This document shows, piece by piece, positions 10,728 through 20,310 of a stretch of DNA of 64,000 bases (positions within the stretch are counted from its first letter, which is position 1; every line of letters starts with the position of its first letter). A program made the position numbers and the translations under genes. Source of the stretch: Tribonema minus (taxonomy: Eukaryota; Sar; Xanthophyceae; Tribonematales; Tribonemataceae); NCBI GenBank assembly GCA_017506865.1, contig JAFCMP010000257.1, positions 372,001-436,000 on the forward strand. Direction: 5' to 3'. The notes under the pieces are model-generated. The model saw only the letters and a list, made by a program, of their open reading frames with translations. It was not told the origin of the DNA and did no database searches.

Positions 10728-11270
10728 GTGAGGCATGCACGCATACGTAGTACATGCCTGGACACGCTGGTGTACATGATGTGACCGTTCATATCAGCAT
10801 TGCAAGCTCATGATGTGGTCCACATCGATCATAAAGTGACATGGAAGGGAGATCGTACGAGTGACTGACTGCGTCCCCTTGATGCCCTCAATACCAAAGG
10901 CAAGAAATGAATAAATTACGTTCTCTGAAGTATTGAATGCTATTAGCCTGTTAACAAGAGAATGTGCGAGGCCATGCAGGGAGGACACACTGGCAGTGGT
11001 AGCCTGCTGCATCACCTCACATTCAAGCGCACATGTGTATCACCAATTCCTCTCCCTTCCGCTCAACCTAACATGGCGGAGCCGTTCATACTCGCCATCA
11101 CCGCTTGCCTCTTGGCATTCCGTTTGCAGGCGTCCATGCCCGCTTCTTTTCACCAGCCGTGAGAAGCTAGCTGTACAGCTGTTTGCTGCAACTGGCAATA
11201 GATTCATCGGTGCGCACTCTTTCGCCTGCAAGTCATGAGGCACTGTGTGCTTTAATTGGCAATATGTACG
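10728..11270. other. Intergenic flank of the family A retrotransposon
   Basis: No supported gene. The 3' end of the retrotransposon on the minus strand reaches about 11,271, so this is its downstream flank. Confidence 0.4.
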
Positions 11271-11347
11271 TATGGACTTGTATTTATAAAGGCCCAAGGG
11301 AGGCCGGGTTGCCTATGCAATCGAAAAGCTTGCGTCAACGCAGCAGC
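11271..11347 (-). other. 3' tail of family A
   Basis: Read on the minus strand this holds GCTGCTGCGTTGACGCAAGC, TTTTCGATTGCATAGGCAAC, a GGCC...GGGCC hairpin and ATAAATAC. It is shared with 43,978-44,060, which extends about 10 bases further 5'. It is probably the RNA element recognised by the cognate reverse transcriptase. Confidence 0.75.
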
Positions 11348-11850
11348 CTAGTCTGCGCTGTGCCCTAGGAGTTTGGATACCGGCGCCGCAACACAGCCCA
11401 GCATTCGCGCTCCACGTGTGTATGCCATGACGCGCTCCGCCAACTCCCGCGCCAGCGATATGCTCAGCTCAATGAGGATCTGACGCTTAGCTAACCCGGC
11501 CTTGCGTAACACATCTGCCTTCCCCCCCCCTGAGCACAGTGCTGAGTGCATTGCCAACTCCTTAACAAAAAGGCTTGTCTGCTTGCCCAGCCGTCCGTAC
11601 GACTCCTGCACGAATGGCACAAAAGCCCAAGATGACGTCAAGGTGCCGGTGTGGTGCTTGACCTTCGCGTCCTCCCCCACCCCAGCAGCATAGCCGTCCG
11701 TGTTCGAGGCATTTGTTTTGCCTGTCAGGTACGAGCTCGCTGTGGGCGCGCGCACACTTGTGTCTAGCACTATTCCCTTGTTACGGTATGCACTGCTAAA
11801 GTGCAGACACCCTGGGTCAATGACTGTGCCACAGTGTCCGCCCGATACCC
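11348..11850 (-). pseudogene. REL (restriction-like) endonuclease end of family A, out of frame with the main ORF
   Basis: The main frame reads GYRADTVAQS and then stops at 11,770. A second frame, open from about 11,845, reads GTVIDPGCLHFSSAYRNKG, then IVLDTSVRAP, DAKVKHHTGTL and a helical end closing LGCVAAPVSKLLGHSAD. R-x-D, the downstream D and K-x-K-H-H match the R/K-P-D...D...K-x-x-K-Y layout of REL endonucleases in R2/NeSL-type elements. The same order occurs in family B at 35.3-35.6 kb (RMDIVL, LMVDVT, AAKTTHYSGHY). A single-base frame change near 11,825-11,845, beside the near-palindrome ACTGTGGCACAGT, separates the halves. It may be a mutation, an assembly error or recoding. Confidence 0.7.
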
Positions 11851-14800
11851 CGGTACCTTGAAGACGCTAGCGTCCTCATTGCGGACAATAGAGACATGGT
11901 GCTGTCTCAAGATGCGCTGTAGGCACCGCTTTTGGGCAGTGTGTGTCGCGTTGTGCCCCCGTATGTGCTGGCTGGGGCAGCTGATCGCATGCGTGGAGGT
12001 GGGGCTCACGTCACTGCACCGCCATGGGCACACCTCGCCCTGTATGCCCCACCCGTCTATAAAGATCGCAACCATAATCATCGTGGCTGCTGCCATACTG
12101 GACATGGGCGCCGCACCCGGGCGGTCATTGGCAGCGGGTGGCACGCTCATCCACGCCATTGCCCCGGACGCACGCTGGCTGCGCAGCTGCGCCAGGACCC
12201 GCGCGCTAGCCTGTTGGCGGCGGCGGCTGGTGTCACGCAAGTCACCAATAAGTGTAGCCTGCGTCGGCTTGCCCACGGCACCAGCCGAGGCAGCCTCTAG
12301 GTCCTCCACCAGGCAGTCCTCGTATTGACGTCGAAGAACATTTGAAAGGCGGGCTTGTAGTCCGTGCGTGAAGTGACCGCGCCGGCGGCGGGGCACTACC
12401 TTTCTGCAGATCTCGTCAGCATAGGCCTCCCAGTCGTCGTCGTCGTCCTCCTGCCCGCCGCTGCAGCTGCTTTCTTCCGCGCTAGTTTGTGTTTTAGCGG
12501 GCGTGGAAGAGGCAGCCGCGGCAGCGGCTTGAGGGCCAGGTACGGTCGCCGCCGCAGCGGCCGCCTCGGCGCCAGGCACAATGCCGTGGGTGTGTGGGGC
12601 TGGCTCAGTGGTCCCCGTCTCCGTGACGGCAGTTGCGGCGTAGATCGCTTGCACCGCAGTGGGGAGCGTCGACGCTGCGGCCGTTGTATCCGCTGCCCAC
12701 CGTAGCAACGATGCTGGGAGCTGCTCGGCCACAGCTGTGCGTGATTTTTCGCCGCCATCAGCTGTCAGCGCTCGCGTAGAGCGTCGCACGGCCTCGATGA
12801 TTGGCGGCAGTCCCTGGTCCTCGCGTATTGCGCATGAGTGCTGCGCGAACCAGGTGACTGCGCCGTGTTCGTCAGTGCCGAGCCTCAGGGCCCCTGCTGC
12901 CACAGTGGCATGAATTATTGCAGGCCGCAGTGTTGTGCATGCCTGGGCCGTGTATGCGGCTGGTGCCAGTAGCCCCAAAAGCGGCATGCCCAGACCGCCT
13001 CGTCGCTCCGGCAACCGTGACGCCCGCAGTGGCACTGCGATGTCCGTGAGTTCTGGCGGGCCCAAGCGCGGCAATACCAGCACGCTGCCACTGCTGGCTA
13101 CCTCATTGTCACCAGCAGTGCAGGCGGCCAGCAGGTGTGACTTCATGACTGCCGCGGTAGCGCAGCCGTGCAGGTGCAGCATGCGTTCAAGCGTCCATGC
13201 ACAGAACCCGTCAAATGCGTGCAGCCATGTCTCACTCAAAGCCGTGTCAACGACCCGAGCTAAGAAGCCCATGCGCTTCGTCAGTGACCTGCGCAGAATG
13301 AACTGTGCTGCCTGTAGGTGATGCCGCGCCATCCCAGCTAGCTGCCACGACAATCGCCATGTCCCTGCGTCAACAAGATGCTTGCTCATGGCAGCATGCA
13401 CATAGGCTGGGTGCCCTACCGGTACCCCGACCGACGTAAAGCCCTGACTGGATTCTGGCATGGTGGCGTCCACAAACGGTATGTCAAGGGCGCGCAGGCG
13501 TGCTCTGGCCGCTTCATCAAACACTGTGCCGCGCATGGCAATGGCCAGCGACTTGTCTGGTCGAACGCGTAGGCCCCCTGCCGCAAGCCGACGGATCACC
13601 TCTGCCACCCCAGCGGCCGCTGCATCGTCGAAGTAGGCAGCTTGCAGCACGTTGAGGTCATCCAGGAAAGCGCAGTGCGGGGCTGGCGGTTCCGCTGTGC
13701 TGTGGCCGTAGGCCGGCATACTGCCGGGCGTCGCATTCACTCCATCAGGGTAGAAGAGTAGGAATGCCGCTGCCACTGCAAAGTACAGCGGCCCTAGAGG
13801 GTCCCCTTGCTGGCACCCTAGGTGGGAGCAGATAATGCGAGCTTCACCGTTCACCTCCACTCGCATCTCTGGGGCAGTGTCACCACAGTATACGGACTCA
13901 AAGTGCGGGAGCAGCTCCGGACAGAAGAGCATAAGTCCCCGCACAATGGCGGCGCGATCCACACTGTTAAATGCGTTCTCACAGTCCAGCTGGATTGTGG
14001 TGCCATACAGCTCGTGCCACACGCGCGCGCGCGCTGCCACATGCTCGACGCCAGACCGGTATCCTACGCCAAACTGCGACATGGAGGCCAGCAGCCCCGA
14101 TATTTTGCCCTTGACACCCCGTGCCGCTGTGGACCCGAGGAGTCTGCGCCAGACACTGGAGCAGGCGATCGGACGCCGCTTCTGTCCTATGCCTGAGAGG
14201 GCCGCGGCGCGGAGAAGCCGTTGCGATTGCTCCGGCAGCAGTTCGGGCTCAACAAGCAGCGTCGTGAACACCTTGGCCAGGTGATGGGCGAATGCCGGTT
14301 CCATCACATCCGATTCTGAATCACCAGCTAGTCCTGGCGAGGCACTGCCCACGGGGCGGGTGGCTGCTTTCACTGGTGCACCAGGCCCAGCGGCCATCAA
14401 GAGGTGTTCATAGCGTAGGCCGTCCAGCCCTCCTGCCTTCCCCGCCCCTGCTGCGGACAAGGTCGACAGTATGTCTGTCGCCTCCACCTCGAGGCGCCGT
14501 CCGGCTGCGCTGGCAGCATCCTCAGGCCTATCGCTGCGATCATGCGCCTGACCCGATTCGAAGACGGGACTGCCGCTGCCAGCGGGCCCGGCGGTCGTTG
14601 CCACCCCTGCGCCGTGCAAGCAGTGCCGCCGGGCGTCGCGTACCAGGCCGCGCACTTGCTCCATTGGCGTATCGACTACCCCGGGCCGGGTGCCAGTTTC
14701 AGGGTGCTTTGCTGCCAGCACCTGTGCCGTGACCTCGTCTGCTGGGGCGCATGCTTCACGCGCCTCTAGTCGTGCGGCAGCCAGGCCTACCCCCCGTCGC

Positions 14801-17800
14801 TTGCCTGAGAGGGCAGCGCATGCTGTTTGCTGCCTGGAGTCAGCCTCCGTCCAGTCGGCATCGAAGTTCGTTTGTGCCGACGCCGTAGCTGCGTTGTTTG
14901 GTTTGGGGGCCCGCAGCGCCGCTGCTGCTGACAGCGTCTTTCTCAGTAGCTCCGCAAAGTCGCCAGACAGCAACGCTGCCAGCCGGGCCGCAGGCGGCAT
15001 ACCGGTTCCCTCCGGTTGCCTACCAAAGGCCATTGCTGCTAGCAGGTGCAGCAGCCTGTAGCCGCGCTGCACTAGAGTCTGAGAAACCTGATGAGCAAAC
15101 GCCCCGGCACCATGGTGGAGGCGCACCCGTGCCGCCTCACGTGCACTGTCTGTGGCGTCCGCCAGTAGTCGTGTGGCGTGCTCCACTAGCCGTGCCCACT
15201 GGGTGCACTGCAGCTGAGTGCGGAAGGGGTTGGCAGTCGTGGTGAACCGTAGCAGCAGTAGATCCGCCTCATTGGTCTGGTCAAGTGCGTGGACGACCGA
15301 GGGCGTCGAGAGGTCCCAAGCCAGGGATGCTCGTGACTGGGGCTTTGAGGGCCTGCCACTGGTGGTGGTGGTCGGGGGGGGCGGTGACGCGGCATCGTCC
15401 GGCGGGTCCAAGTCCATGTCCGCCCATCCCACGGCCGTCCCGTGGGGGGGGCTGCTGTCCTGCAGCCTTAGGCTGTTAGACTGAGTGCGGCTGCCGGCGC
15501 TGCCAGGCGGTGCCGCAGCAGCTGCCGTTCGGCGCCGGCGTTGCGCGCCGGTTGCCGTGGCCGCCGGGCGTTTCTTGCTGGACTTTGAGTTGGCAGCGCC
15601 ACTAGCCGGCACCGCCGGTGGCTTTGGAGGTGTCGCTGCGGCAGCCCCCGCCGCCGCGGCCGCGCCGTCGCTACCCGCACCCCCGCCCTCGGACTGGCCC
15701 GGGGGTACTGCCGGGCGTGCGCGCGTGGGGGCGCTTCCATTCCGTCGACACGTGTGGCATGGCGAGGTCAGCGCGCATTGCCTCTGCCCCGCGCTGGCTG
15801 ACATATGGACCAGACCGCAGGCACCTGTGCATGCACTCAGCTTCCTTACCGCCCGTAGGAAGTCTTCTGCCGTGCAACCATACATGGTGCTCATCTCCTG
15901 CACACGCTTGGCATGGTGTGCCCCAGTGTTGCAGGTACTGCTGCCTGAAGGGGCACGGTCACCGGATGGGTCGTGATCAACCTGCTGCCGGATGCCCTTG
16001 GCGTATGCTGCCGCCAGATTTTGCTGACAGTGTGATGTGCTCGCCTCAGGGTTCAGCATCGACCTCGTGCAGCTACCACCGTTGAAGTGGGCCACTACCG
16101 GTGCCATGCGGCTCGCAGCTGACAGTTTGCCTCGCTGTTTGCTGTCCTCTTTCTGACCAAGCTGCCAAAATGCCAGTGTGCATAAAGGACACCTCAGTGG
16201 CTCAGGCTGCTGTGGCAACTGCAGCGCAGTACGGGGCTGTGTCCGACTCGGAGCCGTGATGTGGGTGCTGTGAGCTTGAGTGGTCGCCGACGCTGTCATA
16301 GTGGTTGGCAAGGGCGGAGCTGCCGCAGGGGCGACAAGCAGTTCAAAGTGTCCCACATTTGTATATAGCCCAGGCGGCGTCCACAGCACATCCAGATGGC
16401 AGTCAGGCTGAGCTGGAGTTACCGGTGCGAATACCGCTGGCAGCCCCATCAGTTGTGCCAGCACCAGCCCTGTTGATTTTTGCGTGCTGCCAGTGGCCTG
16501 AGGCTCGGCCTGCCACACCGTCACCGAGACCGCGTAGACCGCTGCAACAATGGCCCACACAGACAAACCGAGGGGCCGTCCCCACACGCCCTCTTCCTGT
16601 AGGCGTTGCAGCAGGAGCGTGTGCCCGCTGTCCGCGCTGTCCGTTTCATTTGTGCCGTACTCGATTGCGAGGCAGCGAGCGCGTGTCCCGTACGTGTCGA
16701 ATTGTTCACGTGTACACGCAGGTTGGGCTGCTGCATGCGCGGTCAGTTGACGCATCGATGACATGCTGGCCCCTTGTTTGCCCGCCCCCTGCGTGACGTA
16801 TGCCACCATCCCGTCCAGCAGTGCCTCTCGCATGGCAATCACCAGTGCTGGGGCCGGCAGTCCGTGCTCAACTGCGACGCTGCCTATGCCGTGTAGAGCT
16901 GTATGAATCAGGCAGTTGCCGTTGCCCACGTTGCTCACGGGGCGAAGCTCCCCACCACGTGCTAGCGTCGCTGTGTTTTCCCCAAGCGCCTGTTTGTGGA
17001 GTGCCTGCAGGCCCGTGTGCCAAGTGGAAAAACCATAGTTGGTGGCTTTTGCCAGCGCGTCTTGCTGCTCCTCCACGGTGACTGTATGGCACACGGTTGA
17101 GGGTATCCGGGTCGCCACCGTCACGGTGGTGACCTTCGCCGGCCCGGATATTGGTGCTGAGGGGGCAGAGGCACCGCCCCTCGGCGGTGTGGTGGCTGGT
17201 GCCAGGGGTGCACGAGAATTGTCGCACTGGGCCTGTCGCTCCTGCGTCCGCCGTCTGTGTTTACCTCTGCGTCGACTGCGCTTTCCACTGGCAACCATAG
17301 CCGTGACAGGTGCTGTCTCGGTCATTGTTGCGTGGGTGCTGTTATCACCAGCCTGCGTTACGTCTGACTCACCACGTTTCCCGGCTGGCTGGCGAGGCGA
17401 CCTGGCAACGACCGGTTCCCTAAGGGAGAGTTGGTCAAACACCGTTGCCAGGTCATTACCTTCTTCTCGGAGGGAGAGCAAGCTGAACGTGACCGTCAGG
17501 TCATGCATCTGACTCGCCAGCGGTGCGCAGGAAGTCCGGCCCAGCAGGGTCTGTGTTGCTGGCGCGTCGCTGGGCGCCGGCCGCATATGCAGTCGGCGTG
17601 ACGTGCGGAAGGGTCCAAGCTTGGTACCCGTCGGCCAAGCGCAAAGCACCGTGACGCGTGCCCGATTGGGGGCAAGGGCCAGTGCACGTACCCTGCGCGC
17701 GAGTGCGCCAGCCGCCCCCAGCAGGCCTTGCCAGTGTGATCCCGTCGGGTCCCTGGGGCATTCGCTAGACTGAGCGCCCGCTGCGACAGCAGCTGCGGCA

Positions 17801-20307
17801 CTGCCAGGTGTGCTGGGCACACGATCGTTGCTTGACATCGTTGCGCCGCTATCGCTAGCACGACTTTCGCCAGGCAGCACACCCATTGTGCTGCTCCGGG
17901 TCAGTCTCGGCAGCGGCGCATCTGCCACACCGTCCAACGTAGATGCATGGGCTTGCCTGGGGTCTACCCCCAGGTGCTCGCATCCGAGGATTTTGCGTAT
18001 GGGACCACATTTGCTAGCGGCGGCGAGCAGCGCGGCTGTTGGCTTCAGGCTATTCCCCCCACCAACAGCTGCACCACCCGCTGCCGCCGCGCATGTCGTT
18101 GGTCGGGTGTGTATGTCAGCAATGTGATCATGGCCTGATGCACGGTCACAGCCTGACAGTGTGCATGCTGTCGCGGCGACCGGGCCTGCGAGGCAGTCGG
18201 CGCAGCGCCACACGTCGCACTGGTCCAGGGCCCCTAGATCACCAGATGGTGTCGTGGCGCTTGCTGCTGTGCGTCTGATGAAGAGGTTGCCGCACCCATC
18301 GCAGACCTGCTCCAGGCCGCCGCATATTGGTCGGTGGTCTAGGAAAAGCTGAACATGCAGTTCTGCAAATTGCTTCCCTTTCCCTGTGTGGCGCGTGCGC
18401 TGGTGTGCACATGCGTGTGCCGCTGGGCAATTCTTTCCCGGGGCCCGAGGATTTGCTCGCACTATGAACTTGTCGCACATGCGGCAGTCCAGCCCCGGGA
18501 TATTGACCTTCCGGTTGGCAGCGGGTGTCTTGGCGGGCGCCAAAACTGTCATAGCGGTGATGCCGGATATTGGGTGCCCGTTGCGACTGTTACCGTCAGA
18601 GGTGACGCTGCCGCCTGACAGAGAGGCGCCGCTGCCAGCTGGCTGCAAAGACCGGGACGTGATTCGTCTCTGGTGACCCGCCGGCCCAGGTTCGCCAACT
18701 TCCATCGGTACAGGCATGGTCACGGTGACCGGCTTTGCCAGCGCACCGCCAGACTGTGGCTCTGGACGGGTGACGCTGCCAGTGCTTTGGGCGCTGGCGC
18801 GGCGCCGACCCCGCCGGGGTGCAGCCGCCCCACGTTCGCCGCCCGGTGCAGCAGCCGCTGCGGCCGCTGGTGCTGTTGTCACCATGTCTGCAGTACATGA
18901 GGTTTCCGCTGCGGTGACCTCCATCGGCTGAGGACCGGGATGCCACTGGGGAGAGGCGCCGCTGCTAGCTGGCTGCGAAGGCCGCGACGTGATCCGTCTC
19001 TGGTGACCCGCTGGCCCACTGGTAGGTTCGCCAACTTCCATCGGTACGGGCACGGTCGTGGTGACCGCCTTTGCCAGCGCACTCAGTTTGCCAGACGGCG
19101 ACTCTGGGCGGTTGATGCTGCCAATGCTTCCGAGGCGTCCCGGGGGCGGCCCGGCGCTGGCGCCGCGACGCCGACCCCGCCGGGATGCAGCTGCCCCGCG
19201 TTGGCCATCTGATGCGGCAGCGCCTGCCGGTGGTTTTGGCACCATGTCTGCCGCACGTGGCGTTGCCGCCGCCGTTAAGCCGGAGGTAACCTTGCGACCG
19301 CATGCAGCGGCGGCTGTGACAGTCGTCCGTGGCTGTGCAACCACCGGGTTGGCCGGTGCGGGCCCCGCCGCTGGTGCGGCAGTGGCAGCCGTCACTAAAG
19401 GCGTTTTCCGCCGCGAACGTCGTTTTGCCATTGGCGTTGTCGCTACTGGTGAATCCGGCGGCAGTGTCGCCCGACGGCGTTTATTTGCCGCTGGTGGCGG
19501 TAGTACCACCAAGCTCAGTACAATCATCGCTGCTGGCGGCAGTGCCTCCCGTAAACTCGCCGCTTGAGACTCCGAGTCACTGGCAGGCTGATGCCGCGGG
19601 CGCTTCGTCTGTGAGCATCCCCTGTCACAGTGATTAGCGGCACCTGGGCTAGACAGATGGCGGCGGCGCTTCTTGACGTGCGCGTGGCTGCCACTGCCCT
19701 GAGGCTCGTCCGAGTCGGCTGACGACAAGTGTAGTCTGCGCATGCTTCTGCACAGCTCTGCAACCTGACTGCACACTGGCACCTCTGGCATCGGCCGCGG
19801 TCTAGAGCTCTGGGCCATCAGCTGAGGTGGTGGCGGGCCGGGTATCGGTGGCGGGTCCGGTATCGGCGGCGGGCCCGGTATCGGCGGTGGGCCCGGTATC
19901 GGCGGCGGGCCCGGTATCGGCGGGGGGCCCGGTATCGGCGGCGGGCCCGGGATCGGCGGCGGGCCCGGGATCGGCGGCGGGCCCGGGATTGGCGGCGGGC
20001 CCGGGATCGGTGGCGGCGGCGGTATCACTAGGCGTACCCAACGGCCAACACCATGGCGGCGTCTGCGGCGTGTGTCAGATTGGCGTGCAGCTTTGACCTG
20101 CCACCACCACAAGCCAGTATTCAGCCCGTGGTTGCGCTGTTCCCGTTTGCGTTTCAGAGGTGACCCCTCCCCATGTGAGGTAGGGCTGGTAAGCCAGTGG
20201 AGGGCCATAGCTTTGAAAGGCGACTTTGAGGGGCGAGAGAAAAAAAAAAAAAAAAAAAAAAAGAGCCCAGGCTCGATCTCGAAAGCGCGGCTGCCTACCG
20301 CGAACAC
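11770..20307 (-). CDS. Retrotransposon polyprotein: zinc fingers, OTU protease, reverse transcriptase, CCHC knuckle
   Basis: The frame runs 2,845 codons; the first clear ATG is near residue 34 (MALHWLTSP), after an in-frame poly-Phe encoded by a poly-T tract. Order, with rough residues: nine PPPIPG units (95-160); basic Ser/Arg-rich region with a duplicated PVPMEVGEP block (about 420-560); Cys/His clusters resembling zinc fingers (605-710, CRMCDKF and CDGCGNLF); OTU-type protease with Cys in GNGNCLIHTALHG (about 1,126) and His in VGHFELLV (about 1,321); more Cys/His pairs (CPLCTLAF); RT with GGLDGLRYEHLL, LDCENAFNSVDRAAIV (2,107), GCQQGDPLGPLYFAVA (2,170) and FLDDLNVLQ (2,215); CPWRC...H...C knuckle (2,770). 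The end YRADTV begins the REL domain, which continues in another frame. It would act in target-primed reverse transcription; the protease role is unknown. Confidence 0.9.
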   Translation of the reverse strand: MFAVGSRAFEIEPGLFFFFFFFFSRPSKSPFKAMALHWLTSPTSHGEGSPLKRKREQRNHGLNTGLWWWQVKAARQSDTRRRRRHGVGRWVRLVIPPPPPIPGPPPIPGPPPIPGPPPIPGPPPIPGPPPIPGPPPIPGPPPIPGPPPIPDPPPIPGPPPPQLMAQSSRPRPMPEVPVCSQVAELCRSMRRLHLSSADSDEPQGSGSHAHVKKRRRHLSSPGAANHCDRGCSQTKRPRHQPASDSESQAASLREALPPAAMIVLSLVVLPPPAANKRRRATLPPDSPVATTPMAKRRSRRKTPLVTAATAAPAAGPAPANPVVAQPRTTVTAAAACGRKVTSGLTAAATPRAADMVPKPPAGAAASDGQRGAAASRRGRRRGASAGPPPGRLGSIGSINRPESPSGKLSALAKAVTTTVPVPMEVGEPTSGPAGHQRRITSRPSQPASSGASPQWHPGPQPMEVTAAETSCTADMVTTAPAAAAAAAPGGERGAAAPRRGRRRASAQSTGSVTRPEPQSGGALAKPVTVTMPVPMEVGEPGPAGHQRRITSRSLQPAGSGASLSGGSVTSDGNSRNGHPISGITAMTVLAPAKTPAANRKVNIPGLDCRMCDKFIVRANPRAPGKNCPAAHACAHQRTRHTGKGKQFAELHVQLFLDHRPICGGLEQVCDGCGNLFIRRTAASATTPSGDLGALDQCDVWRCADCLAGPVAATACTLSGCDRASGHDHIADIHTRPTTCAAAAGGAAVGGGNSLKPTAALLAAASKCGPIRKILGCEHLGVDPRQAHASTLDGVADAPLPRLTRSSTMGVLPGESRASDSGATMSSNDRVPSTPGSAAAAVAAGAQSSECPRDPTGSHWQGLLGAAGALARRVRALALAPNRARVTVLCAWPTGTKLGPFRTSRRLHMRPAPSDAPATQTLLGRTSCAPLASQMHDLTVTFSLLSLREEGNDLATVFDQLSLREPVVARSPRQPAGKRGESDVTQAGDNSTHATMTETAPVTAMVASGKRSRRRGKHRRRTQERQAQCDNSRAPLAPATTPPRGGASAPSAPISGPAKVTTVTVATRIPSTVCHTVTVEEQQDALAKATNYGFSTWHTGLQALHKQALGENTATLARGGELRPVSNVGNGNCLIHTALHGIGSVAVEHGLPAPALVIAMREALLDGMVAYVTQGAGKQGASMSSMRQLTAHAAAQPACTREQFDTYGTRARCLAIEYGTNETDSADSGHTLLLQRLQEEGVWGRPLGLSVWAIVAAVYAVSVTVWQAEPQATGSTQKSTGLVLAQLMGLPAVFAPVTPAQPDCHLDVLWTPPGLYTNVGHFELLVAPAAAPPLPTTMTASATTQAHSTHITAPSRTQPRTALQLPQQPEPLRCPLCTLAFWQLGQKEDSKQRGKLSAASRMAPVVAHFNGGSCTRSMLNPEASTSHCQQNLAAAYAKGIRQQVDHDPSGDRAPSGSSTCNTGAHHAKRVQEMSTMYGCTAEDFLRAVRKLSACTGACGLVHMSASAGQRQCALTSPCHTCRRNGSAPTRARPAVPPGQSEGGGAGSDGAAAAAGAAAATPPKPPAVPASGAANSKSSKKRPAATATGAQRRRRTAAAAAPPGSAGSRTQSNSLRLQDSSPPHGTAVGWADMDLDPPDDAASPPPPTTTTSGRPSKPQSRASLAWDLSTPSVVHALDQTNEADLLLLRFTTTANPFRTQLQCTQWARLVEHATRLLADATDSAREAARVRLHHGAGAFAHQVSQTLVQRGYRLLHLLAAMAFGRQPEGTGMPPAARLAALLSGDFAELLRKTLSAAAALRAPKPNNAATASAQTNFDADWTEADSRQQTACAALSGKRRGVGLAAARLEAREACAPADEVTAQVLAAKHPETGTRPGVVDTPMEQVRGLVRDARRHCLHGAGVATTAGPAGSGSPVFESGQAHDRSDRPEDAASAAGRRLEVEATDILSTLSAAGAGKAGGLDGLRYEHLLMAAGPGAPVKAATRPVGSASPGLAGDSESDVMEPAFAHHLAKVFTTLLVEPELLPEQSQRLLRAAALSGIGQKRRPIACSSVWRRLLGSTAARGVKGKISGLLASMSQFGVGYRSGVEHVAARARVWHELYGTTIQLDCENAFNSVDRAAIVRGLMLFCPELLPHFESVYCGDTAPEMRVEVNGEARIICSHLGCQQGDPLGPLYFAVAAAFLLFYPDGVNATPGSMPAYGHSTAEPPAPHCAFLDDLNVLQAAYFDDAAAAGVAEVIRRLAAGGLRVRPDKSLAIAMRGTVFDEAARARLRALDIPFVDATMPESSQGFTSVGVPVGHPAYVHAAMSKHLVDAGTWRLSWQLAGMARHHLQAAQFILRRSLTKRMGFLARVVDTALSETWLHAFDGFCAWTLERMLHLHGCATAAVMKSHLLAACTAGDNEVASSGSVLVLPRLGPPELTDIAVPLRASRLPERRGGLGMPLLGLLAPAAYTAQACTTLRPAIIHATVAAGALRLGTDEHGAVTWFAQHSCAIREDQGLPPIIEAVRRSTRALTADGGEKSRTAVAEQLPASLLRWAADTTAAASTLPTAVQAIYAATAVTETGTTEPAPHTHGIVPGAEAAAAAATVPGPQAAAAAASSTPAKTQTSAEESSCSGGQEDDDDDWEAYADEICRKVVPRRRRGHFTHGLQARLSNVLRRQYEDCLVEDLEAASAGAVGKPTQATLIGDLRDTSRRRQQASARVLAQLRSQRASGAMAWMSVPPAANDRPGAAPMSSMAAATMIMVAIFIDGWGIQGEVCPWRCSDVSPTSTHAISCPSQHIRGHNATHTAQKRCLQRILRQHHVSIVRNEDASVFKVPGYRADTVAQSLTQGVCTLAVHTVTRE
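19835..20030 (-). repeat. Proline repeat array (PPPIPG units) in the retrotransposon N-terminus
   Basis: Nine to ten 18-bp units of GGGCCCGGTATCGGCGGC type on the + strand encode PPPIPG on the minus strand. One unit reads PPPIPD. Third positions vary (GGT/GGC/GGA-type changes), so the repeat is maintained at both DNA and protein level. Confidence 0.9.
20240..20262 (+). repeat. Poly(A) tract (poly-T in the element's sense strand)
   Basis: A run of 23 A at the very 5' part of the family A open frame would encode a poly-Phe stretch if translation began at 20,307. This argues for initiation at the ATG near 20,208 instead. Confidence 0.85.
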
Positions 20308-20310
20308 GTC

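Larger units (their letters stand above)
11271..20310 (-). mobile_element. Family A non-LTR retrotransposon with OTU protease, RT and REL endonuclease, near full length
   Basis: A 9-kb minus-strand element. From its 5' end it shows a coding start near 20,208-20,307, a 2,845-codon frame, a frame-shifted REL endonuclease ending at 11,348, and a 3' untranslated tail to about 11,271. The tail contains ATTGCATAGGCAACCCGG and TATAAATACAAGTCCATAC. The tail recurs at 43,978-44,060, at 34,467-34,500 (decayed) and in tandem at 43,531-43,590, which identifies it as a mobile family's 3' end. The 5' boundary is not defined; target-site duplications were not found. Confidence 0.85.

Noticed and set aside
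11801-20096. Many + strand frames of 60-175 codons
   Set aside because: They lie opposite the continuous retrotransposon frame and show no motifs.
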